A DNA stretch of 64,000 bases from Stomoxys calcitrans (GCF_963082655.1 NC_081553.1:227491827-227555826); one strand, 5' to 3'. Positions 1 through 11,360 are shown, counted from the stretch's first letter. The notes: generated by a model from the sequence alone, not told the origin. Numbers and translations are program-made.

Positions 1-1036
1 GTGGCTCATGAAGTCAAGACCCCAGATGGCAGCTATATCAGTTTATGGGCCGATTTGAACTGTTCTCAACACAGTTGTTGGAAGTCATAACAAAACACGT
101 CGTGCAAACTTTCAGCCAAATCGGATAGGAAGAAGTCAAGACCCCAGATAGGTTTATATGGCAGCTATATCAAAACGTGGACCGATATAGCCCATTTACA
201 ATAAGAAGTATTTGTGCAAAATTTCAAGCGGCTAGTTTTACTCCTTCGAAAGTTGGTATGCTTTCGACAGACGGACAGACGGACGGACGGCCATGGCTAG
301 TTCGACTTATAATGTCATGACGATCAAGATTATAAAGGGTGATTTTTTTGAGGTTAGGATTTTCATGCATTAGTATTTGACAGATCACGTGGGATTTCAG
401 ACATGGTGTCAAAGAGAAAGATGCTCAGTATGCTTTGACATTTCATCATGAATAGACTTACTAACGAGCAACGCTTGCAAATCATTGAATTTTATTACCA
501 AAATCAGTGTTCGGTTCGAAATGTGTTCAAATTTTGACAAATTTTGTTCAGCGATGAGGCTCATTTCTGGTTGAATGGCTACGTAAATAAGCAAAATTGC
601 CGCATTTGGAGTGAAGAGCAACCAGAAGCCGTTCAAGAACTGCCCATGCATCCCGAAAAATGCACTGTTTGATGTGGTTTGTACGCTGGTGGAATCATTG
701 GACCGTATTTTTTCAAAGATGCTGTTGGACGCAACGTTACGGTGAATGAACACATTTCGAACCGAACACTGATTTTGGTAATAAAATTCAATGATTTGCA
801 AGCGTTGCTCGTTAGTAAGTCTATTCATGATGAAATGTCAAAGCATACTGAGCATCTTTCTCTTTGACACCATGTCTGAAATCCCACGTGATCTGTCAAA
901 TACTAATGCATGAAAATCCTAACCTCAAAAAAATCACCCTTTATATACTTTATGCGCTCTTAGACGAATATTTCGAGGAGTTATAAAAAGAATGACGAAA
1001 TTAGTATACCCCCATCCTATGGTGCAGGGTATTAAA
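1..1036 (-). repeat. DINE/Helentron-like element, minus orientation, split by a mariner derivative
   Basis: The first 330 bases hold about two diverged central monomers with the 'gccatataaaccgatct' and 'gcgcaattct' type motifs in reverse. They are followed by the characteristic left-end block in reverse: 'ctccttcgaaag', a GACG/GGAC-rich microsatellite stretch, and 'gatcaagaat'-like sequence. The block is interrupted at a TA by the 335-941 insertion and resumes at 942 with 'gaatatttcgaggagtta', closing at about 1036 with the GGGTATA/TATACCC hairpin. Assignment to the Helentron/DINE group is an inference from architecture (conserved ends, internal about 150-bp tandem units, microsatellite, terminal hairpin). 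Confidence 0.7.
335..941 (+). mobile_element. Foldback Tc1/mariner derivative with transposase remnants
   Basis: A 607-bp insertion flanked by TA dinucleotides (333-334 and 942-943), the target typical of Tc1/mariner elements. The outer 194 bases of each side (335-528 and 748-941) are, as far as I can read, perfect reverse complements, far longer than ordinary mariner terminal repeats. Each arm begins AAGGGTGATTTTTTTGAGG and includes the first codons of a transposase (MNRLTNEQRLQIIEFYYQ) starting at 448 on plus and at 828 on minus. The unique middle (529-747) carries a later piece of the same transposase on plus, including FSDEAHFWLNGY, which looks like the first catalytic-Asp region, and GGIIGPYFFKD. 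The helix-turn-helix/linker part is deleted, there is a stop just after the joint and a TGA inside 'CTV*CG', so it cannot make transposase. The original right end seems to have been replaced by an inverted copy of the left end. Confidence 0.85.
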
Positions 1037-1060
1037 AGCAAAACCCAAAATTCACAATAA

Positions 1061-1681
1061 GACTACTGTATACAACGCACGTCAAACAAGCCAAACCAAA
1101 AAACAGAGGCCTTGAGCTCCCCAAAAGGGAAGAGCACATGGTCATGTCGGAGTGTATAGTACTCCAAAGCAATGCATAGATGAGTGGCATGGTTATCAAA
1201 GTGCCCTTTTAAATAAATGAGTTGTATCAATAATGGATGACAACATTAACAATATGACCACTTTTAGCAATTAAGCAGAAGAAGTAACAAAAAAAAGAAA
1301 ACAACTGGCTGAAGAAGATATGGCTTCATTCTGATCAACCATTGTCTGTGGTCAAAATTTCGCAATGACACTTCTCATCTGCTGGCACTACTTGCAATGG
1401 GTGTACCCCACAAATGCCTTTAATGGATATTTGCGGAGAATTAAATTAAAACTTAAAGTGACCGCTTCGAAATAATGTTCTCTAAGTGCTTGGGGCATGT
1501 TCAAATGATGTTAGGGAGGCTTTTCGTTGGATGACTTAAGCTGAGACATGTTCTATCCAACATTCAAGACAAATGCCATACCTACGTTCAACAAAGTTGG
1601 AGTTGACAAAAGAAGGCAATTTAGAAAAATAGAAAAAAATTCGTATAGAGAAAGTCATAGTAGGAGATATGTGCAAATCTA
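1061..1681. other. Spacer, no gene seen
   Basis: AT-rich DNA without a long open frame, tandem repeat or terminal motif that I recognise. It may contain decayed mobile DNA, but nothing can be supported. Confidence 0.5.
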
Positions 1682-2500
1682 AGGTTAGGTTGAAAAGAGG
1701 GTGCAAATATTAATCCGCCTCATGCCACTATGGACATACACCCAAGCCAGTAATCGGCTTGTTGTGCGCCCTAAAAACTTTTGGGTTGCCCAAAAAGTAA
1801 TTGCGGATTTTTTAAAAGAAAGTAAATACATTTTTAATAAAACTTAGAATAAACTTTAATCAAATATACTTTTTTTACACTTTTTTTCTAAAGCAAGCTA
1901 AAAGTAACAGCTGATAACTGACAGAAGAAAGAATGCAATTACAGAGTCACAAGCTGTGAAAAAATTTGTCAACGCCGACTATATGAAAAATTCGCAATTA
2001 CTTTTTGGGCAACCCAATATAAAGTAACCTCTAAAAAGAAAATTTTAAGTTAGGAATTCCGTGCTACTCACAAAATCCTTAATTATTTTTAATACCACTC
2101 TCCTAAGTTGGTTCATGTCTGATATTGTGTCTCCATCTAAGTACCGGTATCTGTTGGACGCGAAAGCCGGGAAATGCTCCAACATCTCATCATCTTCCCC
2201 GCATGCCCTACACATGCTATCACTTGCCGCGTAGTCCTATGTGTCCCGTTATATGATACCAATAGCTATACTGACCTCCTTCTTGCTGCCTTTGAGCAAA
2301 GAGCCTCTTCTTCTCACGATCTGGATCCCCCCGTAGGATTTTCGCCGTCCTACCGACCGTTTCGCTGTCCCACAATGTTGCATGCGCATTCGTGGCGCAC
2401 TCCCTTAACTCGGACTGCGTCGACCCGAAAGGCTTCGGGTTAACCAAGTTTATTGATGGCAGTCCTCTGGCCATCACCGCCAAATCGTCTAAGGTTTAAC
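1682..2500 (-). mobile_element. LINE 3' portion with RNase H-end coding remnant
   Basis: Read on minus, 2500 to 2220 encodes a run starting near VMARGLPSINLVNPK and passing through GSTQSELREC and HITGHIGLRGK. It is the segment that follows the RNase H domain in a group of insect non-LTR retrotransposons; the same 'ARGLP' and post-RNase H sequence recurs in plus-strand copies at 34136 and 47016. The CCTAACC-like 3' tail lies at about 1682-1690 and the 3' UTR includes 'cggcttgttgtgcgc'. It is broken by frameshifts and by the MITE at 1781-2017. The clade (I/R1/LOA-like) is an inference from the RNase H and tail type. It is 5' truncated, with no reverse transcriptase left. Confidence 0.7.
1781..2017 (+). 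mobile_element. Mariner-type MITE, copy 1
   Basis: 237 bp with inverted termini TTGGGTTGCCCAAAAAGTAA and its complement, about 32 bp long. It is followed by TA on the right; the left TA has mutated to TT. Comparison with the uninterrupted LINE copy at 34620-34660 shows it landed inside the LINE 3' UTR, between 'ctaaaaact' and 'aaaaagtaa'. There is no coding capacity, so movement would depend on a transposase from elsewhere. Confidence 0.9.
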
Positions 2501-3615
2501 GAATAAAAATATCTCGGAGTTCGGATGGACCAACTTGGATTCTGCGAAAAATATACACAAAATGATGGTAGTTAAAGGCATAGTTGAATTTTTCGTACCA
2601 AATACTATCTCAAATATATTGCTGCCCCTTACTTGAAAACGGCATAACATCAGCAGCATTCAATCTTAAAGCTGTTCATGGAAGCAAATCAACCCCAGCC
2701 AACATCATTCTTATCATCATCAACTCCTGGTTTGCCTTTGCCGTTGCGGCTCATTACCATTTTTCATATAGCATATCGCTAACATCGATTCGAGACGGTT
2801 TCTGGAGGTTTCCTCTTAAAAGAGAAATCTATTGTATATCAAATTCATTGTAAAACCATAAATTACACTGAAAGAAAACAAAGCAAACCCCTTTCGTGCT
2901 TTTATGCTTGGGCCAAACAGTCAGGCTTTTGTTTTAATGGCTGCCAAGAAGGCAGGCAGATAGACAGACAATACAAAGATATGCCACAAACTAAAGAACA
3001 AAGTACGGACAGAGGGAGCAAATGTACAGATATCCATCACCATTATCTTTCAACTGGCGGACAGACAAAAGAAGCTCTAAGACAATGGATTCATTCATAT
3101 AACAAATTCAAAACTCCACACAAAAAAAAAAGTCCAGCAAACCTGAAAGAAAATGCCAACTATGTATGTACCCTAACTCAGGCTGCCGCCAAAGGCAACA
3201 AAGCAATTCATTGAATTTATCAGTGATGAGGACAAAAACGGATGACAGTGTACGTGTATGTAGGCAAGATTATGTGGCAATGAAGCAACATCATCATCTT
3301 CATTGTCATCCTTCTGATTGTGGAAGCACAAAGCTTTAAAACCCAGACAGACAATGTTTTGAGAAAGTACACACACACACACACACACCACACCAAAAAA
3401 AAGTCTTTGATGGCGAAAATATTCCATTTGTCAGCAACTCAATGCCTGTATATGGTTGTATTGCGAATAGGGATGAGCAACTGATAACTTTTGCCAGCAT
3501 TGGTCTTTCAAATAACTTCAAAGTTTTGGGGCTATGATCAATGGACCTTCATCTCCTTATCGTTAAAATACCTAAACTCTGAGGAGGAGAGTTTTGGCTT
3601 CTACATCCATGTTAT
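2501..3615. other. Spacer, no gene seen
   Basis: Unique-looking AT-rich DNA. Short frames exist on both strands (for example 2584-2853 and 2981-3214), but they lack splice or start context and show no recognisable domain. A CA microsatellite sits at 3370-3388. Confidence 0.5.
3370..3388. repeat. (AC)n microsatellite
   Basis: About nine to ten AC dinucleotides in a row, followed by 'caccacacc'. Confidence 0.95.
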
Positions 3616-5927
3616 TATTATACCCTTCACCATAGGATGGGGGTATACTCATTTCGTCATGCTGTTTGTAACACCTCGAAATATTCGTCCCAGAGCCCAT
3701 AAAGTGTATATATTCTTGATCGTCATGACATTTTATATCGATCTAGCCATGTCCGTCCGTCTGTCTGTTAAAAGCACGCCAATTTTCGAAGGAGTAAAGC
3801 TAGTCGCTTGAAATTTTGCACAAATACTTTTTATTAGTGTAGGTCGGTTGGGATTGTAAATGGTTCAAATCGGTTCCTGTTTTGATATAGCGGCCATATA
3901 AACCGATCTTGGGTTTTGGCTTCTTGAGCCTCTAGAGGGCGCAATTCTCGTCAGTTTGAATGAAATTTTGCACGTAGTGTTTTGGTATCACTTCCAACAA
4001 CCACGCTAAGTATGGTCTAAATCGGTCCATGTTTTGATTTAGCTGCCATATAAACTGATCTTGGGTCTTGACTTCCTCAGTCTCTAGAGGGCGCAATTCT
4101 CGTCAGATTTGACTGAAATTTTGCACGTAGTGTTTTGGTATCACTTCCAACAACCACGCTAAGTAGGGTTTAAATCGGTCCATGTTTTGATATAGCTGCC
4201 ATATAAACTGATCTTGGGTCTTGACTTCTTCAGCCTCTAGAGGGCGCAATTCTCATCCGATTTGACTGAAATTTTGCACGTGGTGTTTTGGTATCACTTC
4301 CAACAACTACGCCATGTATGGTTTAAATCGGTCCATGTTTTGACATAGCTGCCATATAAACTTATCTTGGGTCTTGACTTCCTCAGCCTCTAGAGGGCGC
4401 AATTCTCATTCGATTTGGCTGAAATTTCGCACGTTGTGTTTTGGTATCACTTCCAACAATTGTGCTAAATACGATTCAAATCGGTTCATAATCTGGTATA
4501 GCTGTCATATAAACCGATCTTGGATCTTGAATTCTTGAGCCTCTAGAGGGCGCAATTCTCATCCGATTTGGCCGAAATTTTGCAAAAATACTTTTTATCA
4601 ATGTGGGTCGGTTGGGATTGTAAATGGTTCAAATCTGTTCATGTTTTGATATAGCGGTCATATAAACCGATCTTGCATATTGACTTCTTGAGCCTCTAGA
4701 GGGCGCAATTCTCATCCGATTTGACTGAAATTTTGCACGTGGTGTTTTGGTATCACTTCCAACCACTATGCCAAGTATGGTTTAAATCGGTTCATAATCT
4801 GGTATAGCTGTCATATAAACCGATCTTGGATATTGACTTCTTCAGCCTCTAGAGGGCGCAATTCTCATCCGATTTGACTGAAATTTCGCACGTATTGTTT
4901 TGGTATCACTTCCAACAATTGTGCTAAATACGATTCAAATCGGTTTATAATCTAGTATAGCTTTTATATAAACCGATCTTGGATCTTGAATTCTTGAGCC
5001 AAGAGAGGGCGCAATTCTCATCCGATTTGGCTGAAATTTTGCAAGAGGTGTTTTATTATGACTTCCAATAACTCTGCTAAGTATGACGCAAATCGGTACA
5101 TAACCTGATGTAGCTGCCATATAAACCGATCTTGGGTCTTGACTTCCTCAGCCTCTAGAGGGCGCAATTCTAGTCCGATCGATTTGACTGAAATTTCGCA
5201 TTGATATAAACTGATCTTGGGTCTTGACTTCTTCAGCCTCTAGAGGGCGCAATTCTCATCCGATTTGACTGAAATTTCGCACGTATTGTTTTGGTATCAC
5301 TTCCAACAATTGTGCTAAATACGATTCAAATCGGTTTATAATCTGGTATAGCTGTCGTATAAACCGATCTTGGATCTTGAATTCTTGAGTCTCTAGTGTG
5401 CGCAATTGTCATCCGATTTGGCTGAAATTTTGCAAGAGGTGTTTTATTATGACTTCCAATAACTGTGCTAAGTATGACGCAAATCGGTACATAACTTGAT
5501 ATAGCTGCCATATAAACCGATCTGGGATCTTGACTTCTTGAGCCTCTAGAGGGCGCAATTCTCATCCGATTTGGCAGAAATTTTGTACAACGGCTTCTCT
5601 CATGACCTTCAACATACGTGTCTAATATGGTCTGAATCGATCAACAGCTTGATACAGCTCCCATATAAACCGATTTCCCGATTTTGCTTCTTGAGCCCCT
5701 ACAATATTACCGAGAATATTACACAATGACTTCTACAAGCCTCAGCATTTATTTATGGTCCGAATGGGACTATAACTTGATATAGCTCCAATAGCATAAC
5801 AGTTCTTATTCAATATTCTTTGTTTGACTAAAAAGAGATATCGCGCATAGAACTCGACAAATGCGATCCAAGATGGAGGGTATATAAGATTCGGCCCGGC
5901 CGAACTTAGCACGCTCTTACTTGTTTC
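3616..5927 (+). repeat. Near-complete DINE/Helentron-like element with 153-bp central repeats
   Basis: The left end is a TATACCC...GGGTATA hairpin at about 3628-3652. It continues with 'aatattcgtcc', 'ttcttgatcgtcatgaca', a GTCCGTCTGTC microsatellite and 'ttcgaaggagtaaagcta'. The middle is about 12 diverged monomers; the anchor 'cctctagagggcgcaattct' falls at about 3929, 4081, 4234, 4387 and 4540, a step of 153 bp. The array later becomes irregular, with a partial unit near 5190. The right end carries the palindrome TTCGGCCCGGCCGAA at 5890-5904 followed by 'cttagcacgctcttacttgttt'. A hairpin about 20 bases before the 3' terminus fits Helitron-group ends; no Rep/helicase coding is present. Confidence 0.8.
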
Positions 5928-6713
5928 ATTTTGGCATGTTCTCCCATCCACTTCATCATAAAATCCAAAGACTATTCCTCTATTCATTCATCTATCTATT
6001 GGCAACATCGCACCATATATCTTTTCCATACACCACTCACTATCCATCCATCCATCTATTCATTTACATTTGCAAACTAACTTGCTGCTCTTCCCTTTGG
6101 TCGATAGTACCTCATGGCAGTTGGGTTTGAATTTTAGGATGCTAAGCACAAAAAAAGCGAATTTAATATGCCAGCAATAATCATTAATATCAATCGACAG
6201 CCCATGCTATTAACTTTCAACTCAGCGAGCTCGCTCGTTCATCCAATGAGAAGGCATTTGCTTAAAGAAGAGAAGAAAAGAAGGGAAGGCAAGGCAGAAA
6301 ATGGTTTTGGGATGTTGTGGATGCCTGCCTGCCTGCCTTCTTAGTTGGTTGTATTGCTGACATTCGGCCCAAGTGATGAAGGCATTATGGCGGCAAAAAG
6401 GGAAATGAAGATATGTTAACGAATCATGGAGAGTTGTGGATTAGGAAAGTCCACAGGCACAAGTTTACATGTTGGCACATGGCGGTGTTATGAAATTGAA
6501 CACAAAAGCGGTCGTCTGTGAGGGTTATAAGGATAGATGAAACGAATCAGCAGGTCTCAATGAAATTATTTCTAAAATATAAATTTCCAAGAAATTTTCT
6601 CCAATGACAACTTTTTAGTGAAATTCGGAATGAAACCCTTCTTAAGATAAAAAATGGTCTCTTAAACAAAATTTTAATGAAATGTCCTTTAAGGGGATTT
6701 AATTTAAGGTCAG
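5928..6713. other. Spacer, no gene seen
   Basis: It includes pyrimidine-rich 'tccatccatc' stretches and purine-rich runs near 6260-6300. No frame shows domain features. Confidence 0.5.
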
Positions 6714-7150
6714 TGTTGACTCATTGGAATATCCTAGAAAGAGAGATGAAAGTATAGGAGAATAAAGAGTTAAATCAAAGATCGAGAGAGGAGAAAATAA
6801 GGTATGGGGTGAACTAAAATGTTGTTTAATGGGTACACTTTGAGGCCGGCGCCCTGCAAGCATTTTCGATGGCCAAACAATCTTCCGCAGATCTCTTAGA
6901 TGAAGGTTGTGATCGCGGACGAGCTCGTCGAAGAGTAGTAGACGATTCCTTGTCGTGAGGAGTTGTGTCCTCAAGACGAATCTTCTGGATGAGTGTTCCA
7001 TGGATCTTCCATATGAGTTGCTAAAGAGTAAGTCAGTGGAGTCTTGGAAGATCTTAGAATAGAGTAAGAATAGTGCGGAAGAGTTAAAAATCAGGGTTTT
7101 GAAAGATTAATAAAATACACTTATAGAAGAGTTGAGCATTACTCGCCTGG
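6714..7150 (+). mobile_element. Possible solo LTR or LTR-like fragment
   Basis: The block opens with TGTTGACTCATTGG, is fairly GC-balanced inside, carries 'attaataaaatacactta' (a polyadenylation-like signal) near 7110, and ends around 'gagcattactcgcc'. A related stretch ('agagagatgaaagtata') occurs at 10187 onward. This is the look of an LTR-retroelement long terminal repeat, but I see no flanking target duplication and no coding region, so it could be another interspersed repeat. Confidence 0.25.
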
Positions 7151-7156
7151 ATGAGT

Positions 7157-7829
7157 AAACAAGATGTTAAAGCGGGCTATGTTCGGCCGGGACGAATCTT
7201 GGGAACCCAGTACCATAGATTTTGCTAAAAATTTATGCAAAATAAATTTAGTTGAAGAGCATGCTAATTCTGTCAAACTAGCTAAAATTATAGCTTCTAG
7301 GACCCGAACAAGGATGATCGAGAGACCGCTTTACATGGGAGCTATTTCAGGTTATGGACTAGTTTGGACCGTATTTGGCATAGTTGTTGGAAGTTGTAAC
7401 AGAACACCGCATGCAAAATTTCAGTCAAATCGGACAAAAATTGCGGCTTGTAATGACTTAAGACGTCAAATCAGGAGATCGGTTTATATGGGAACTATAT
7501 CAGGTTATAGACCGATCTGGAGATGGGTATATGGGAGCTATATCAGGTTATAGACCGATTTGGGCCGTACTTGGAAAAGTTGTTGAAAGTCATAACGAGA
7601 CACTACATGCTCAATTTCAGCCAAATCGGAAAACAATTGCGATTTGTAAGGGCTCAAGAATTCAAATCGGGGGATCGGTTTATATGGGAGCTATATCAGA
7701 TTATAGACCGATTTGGAAAGAAACTTAGCACAGTTTTCAGCCAAATCGGACAAAAATTGCGGTTTGATAAGGCTCAAGAAGTCAAATCTGGAGATCGGAT
7801 TATGTGGGAGCTGTATCTAAATCTAAACC
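7157..7829 (-). repeat. DINE-like array, minus orientation, one end missing
   Basis: It begins with a decayed right terminus in reverse (ATGTTCGGCCGGGACGAATC near 7181) and continues with about four monomers recognised by 'ggtttatatgggagctatat' and 'cataac..aaaca' blocks. The left-end hairpin and microsatellite are absent; the array stops where the 7830 palindrome begins. Open frames at 7164-7553 and 7523-8008 are by-products of monomer length. Confidence 0.65.
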
Positions 7830-9372
7830 GATATAAAGGTATTTACCCGGTAAATTGGATAAATTGGGTAAATACCTGGGTATTTACCCATTTATACCCA
7901 AAAGCTGTGTTTTTTTTTTGTAATTTTGCAAATATCTTGCGTATAAAAATATTTTCCAAAAAAATTTTGATGAATTCGTATTCTTTGTATACAAACCTGA
8001 TCTGCTGATCTCTATATTTGGATATACCTGCCCTTAGACCAGCCGCCCGATCTCCCGATATATGGCAAAAGGCCATAAAAGATCTTTTTTTTACCCGAAT
8101 ACGATGAAATTTGACACATTGTATTCTGGTATACCCCTACCCAATTTGGTCCGATCTGGACCAAATTTGGTTATAGCTGCCATATAGACCGATGTCCCGA
8201 TATAGGGTAATGAGCTTATAAAAGGAACATTTTTCATCCGATTTCAATGAAATTTGGCACAGCGAGTTCTGGTACCCCTCTTAACCTTTTTGTTGAATAT
8301 CGATAAGATCGGACCATATTTGGATATAGCTGCCATATATACCGATCTCCCGATATGGAGTATTGAGCTCATAAAAGGAGCATTTTTCTTGCTATTTTGA
8401 TGAAATTTAAAACAGCGGGTTTTGATATTCAACTAAAATGTTTAGAAGGGTACCAAAACGCACTTCAAGTTTCATCAAAATCGGATGAAAAATTCTCCTT
8501 TTACGAGCTCAATACTCCATATCGGGAGACCGGTTTATATGGCAGCTATTGTATATCCAAATATGATCCGATCTGAACGATATTCAACAAAAAGTTTTTG
8601 AGGGATAGCAAAACGCAGTATTTCAAATTTCATCCAAATCGGATGAAAAATACTCCTTTTATGAGCTCAAGTTTCATCAAAATCGGATGAAAAATGCTCC
8701 TTTTACGAGCTCAATACTCCATATCGGGAGATTGGTCTATATGGCAGCTGTATCCAAAAATGGTCTGAACTTGACGATATTCAACAAAAAGGTTAAGAGG
8801 AGTACCAGAGCTCGCTGTGCCAAATTTCATTGAAATCGGATAAAAAATACTTCTTTTATAAGCTCATTACCCTATATCGGGAGATTGGTCTATATGGCAG
8901 CTATATCCAAATAAGGTTCGATCTGAACAACATTTAAAAGGATTGGGTAGGGGTCTACCGGAATACACTGTGCCAAATTTCATCGAATTCGGTTAAAAAA
9001 TGGATCTTTTATGGCCTTTATACCATTCATCGGGAGATCGTGCGGTTGGTCTAAGGGCAGCTACATATATCAAAATATAGTCCGATCTGAACCACACTCC
9101 ACAGAAATGGGTAGGGATCTACCAGAACTCACTGTGCCGGATGAAAATCGGATGAAAGATTACCAATTTGTAGCCTCAAGACTTTACGTCTGGAGATAGG
9201 TCTATATAGTGGCTATATATAACTAAAATCCGAGAAGATCAGCTTTATATACAAAGAATACGAAATCATCAAAAATGGTTTGATGCCCAAGATATCTGCA
9301 AAATTATAAATACCCAAATAAATGCCCAAAAAGGTGTAGGGTATTTACCCGGTAGAAACCCATCTTTACCAA
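7830..9372. repeat. 1.5-kb imperfect inverted repeat (foldback element)
   Basis: The left arm runs 7830-8445 and the right arm about 8450-9372 in reverse complement. Both arms start with the GGTATTTACCC/GGGTAAATACC block, pass through 'tttgatgaattcgtattctttgtata'-type sequence, then through about 150-bp units containing 'gatatagggtaatgagcttataaaag' and 'tgaaatttggcacagcgag'. The order of landmarks is the same in both arms read outward-in, so the arms derive from one another rather than being two random copies. The right arm has extra monomers near the axis. No coding capacity is seen. Confidence 0.7.
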
Positions 9373-9414
9373 TGACCTACATCAATGTTAAGTATCTTTG
9401 CAAAATTGCAATGG

Positions 9415-9885
9415 ATTGTAAGAGAATCGTCGCGAAGAGTTGCTAAAACTTCCGCACTCGTAATAGATTGTCCAATGACATTTTAGAAAAGTTTCACTAA
9501 TGATACGGACGGTTGTAACGCTATGGGTTGCCCAAAAACTGTCGCGAAGAGTTACTAAAACTTCAGCACACGCAATGGGTTGTCCAATGATAGCCTAGAA
9601 GAGAGTTTCAAGAGTCATATGGACGATTATAACGCAATGGGTTATAAGAGAATCGTCGCGAAGAGGTGCTTCAACTTCCGCACTCGCAACAGATTGTCCA
9701 ATGATATTTTAGTCGAGTGTTTCACTGATCAAACGGACGGTTATAACGGAATGGGTTGCCCAATAATCATTGTGAAAAGTTACTAAAACTACCCAATGAT
9801 ATCATAGAAGAGTTTTTCGCGACTCATACGGAAGAACAATTGCGTAAAAATCTTAGGGAAGATTGTTTTTTCCATCGCGGGAACG
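9415..9885. repeat. Tandem repeat, about 113-bp unit, about 4 copies
   Basis: The anchors 'gtcgcgaagagttgct', 'gtcgcgaagagttact', 'gtcgcgaagaggtgct' and 'attgtgaaaagttact' occur at about 9428, 9540, 9654 and 9768, a step of 112-114 bp. Each is followed by 'aacttc..cactcg..atggattgtccaatga'-like sequence. Small open frames at 9580-9786 and 9756-9944 fall inside it and have no recognised domain. Confidence 0.75.
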
Positions 9886-9900
9886 ATCGCTCTTCTAATA

Positions 9901-10136
9901 TGGGTTGCCCAAAAAGTAATTGCGGATTTTTTAAAAGAAAGTAAATGCATTTTTAATAAAACTTAGAATGAATTTTAATCAAATATACTTTTTTTACACT
10001 TTTTTTCTATAGCAAGTTAAAAGTAACAGCTGATAACTGACAGAAGAAAGAATGCAATTACAGAGTCACAAGCTGTGAAAAAATTTGTCAACGCCGACTA
10101 TATGAAAAATCCGCAATTACATTTTGGGCAACCCAA
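9901..10136 (+). mobile_element. Mariner-type MITE, copy 2
   Basis: 236 bp, with termini TGGGTTGCCCAAAAAGTAAT and complement, flanked by TA (9899-9900 and 10137-10138). It sits directly downstream of the 113-bp tandem array, whose monomers also contain 'gggttgcccaa'. Confidence 0.9.
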
Positions 10137-10615
10137 TATTATGAAAAATATTTATAGCGCATTTACTCATTTAGTTATTCTAGTAAGAGAGATGAAAGTA
10201 TATTAGAATATAGAATAAATGTATAATTCAATGATCAAAAGAGCAGAAAAGAATGTAGATACCTATATGTATATGCATTCTCGGAGTAGAATTGGTCCGC
10301 GTCCTGTTTTCGCTCCGATCTTCAAGCTAACCATAAAGGTAAAGGTCCCATAGTCCTTAAATACAGAATCAGATGCTTAATATTCCTAGTTGGCAAGACT
10401 CAAAAACGTTTGAATCGATTTTCTTCAAATATTCTGATTATGTACAGTGGTCCTGTGAAGAAAATCGAGAATTTAAATTTTTGATATTTGATGGGGCGGA
10501 ACCACGTTCCTCGACAATATTATCCTTATATATAAACAATTGAGTTTGAGTAGCTAAGCGTAAGGGCATCTCGAAAGCTGGATAAATATCGTGCTTGAAT
10601 TATCTGTAGGAGGGT
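10137..10615. other. Spacer with LTR-like similarity to 6714
   Basis: The stretch from about 10170 shares 'agagagatgaaagtata' and following purine-rich sequence with the 6714-7150 block. Otherwise no gene or repeat is recognised. Confidence 0.35.
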
Positions 10616-10905
10616 TTAACAACAACAAACGAAAGGGCAAAGTGAATCTGACTTCAATCTGCCACTATCTACCACTATGTATGGGGGAACGTCCCACCCA
10701 AAACCCCTTTCGAGCGGCCGTGTTAACCAATCGGGACAATATGGGTATCCAATGAAAGGTGTTGGAGAGCAAAATATGAATCTGCCACTCACAATTGGCG
10801 ACAGATATCTGGCAGGCCGCCCTGTCCCCAAAACTCTCTCTCTCTCTTAAATGAAAGATGCTAGGCAGATGAGTATAAAACAGACATTCGTCATTCGGGG
10901 TCAAG
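10616..10905 (-). repeat. Second-family GC-rich repeat unit, minus orientation
   Basis: 'ggggaacgtcccacccaaaaccccttt', 'gggacaatatgggtatccaatgaaagg' and 'gaatctgccac' match, in reverse, the landmarks of the arrays at 42355-44860 and 55086-57725. About one and a half units are present. Confidence 0.6.
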
Positions 10906-11360
10906 TGTTTTCGGAGCCGCTTAATGCCTTAATACCCACTGAATAAGACATTATTTGTCCTGATTTTAACAGTTAGGGAATCAAATTTGAGTTATGGCAA
11001 AGATTCGCCTCCCTAATGTAAAAAATTGCAAAATTACCCATGAACTTTAAGGAACAGAGGCCAACATCTGCCTAATGTTGGGCCGGCAATACTGGAGGAA
11101 ACCTTTAGGGGACATATTGGCTATTGAAAAACAATATGAGTGCCAAATTAAGTGAATAAGCTAGGACATTCAGAACAAAGTGTCCAGGGACCGTGGTGCG
11201 CTCTACCAGACTTCTTGACCAATCAGGACAACAGGATCTGAAATGTTAAAAATTTGTTGAATAAACATTAATCGAAATAAAATTAATTTTAACCATATTT
11301 TCTATGAAAATATAACTGTTACAATTTTTTTTACCATTTTTCTCAACGTCAATAAGAATA
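10906..11360. other. Spacer, no gene seen
   Basis: AT-rich, with only short frames and no recognisable repeat landmarks apart from weak similarity to mobile-element debris. Confidence 0.45.

Noticed and set aside
409..828. Intact minus-strand transposase of 139 codons
   Set aside because: Only the first 27 or so residues are transposase. After the arm boundary the minus frame reads the antisense of the internal fragment.
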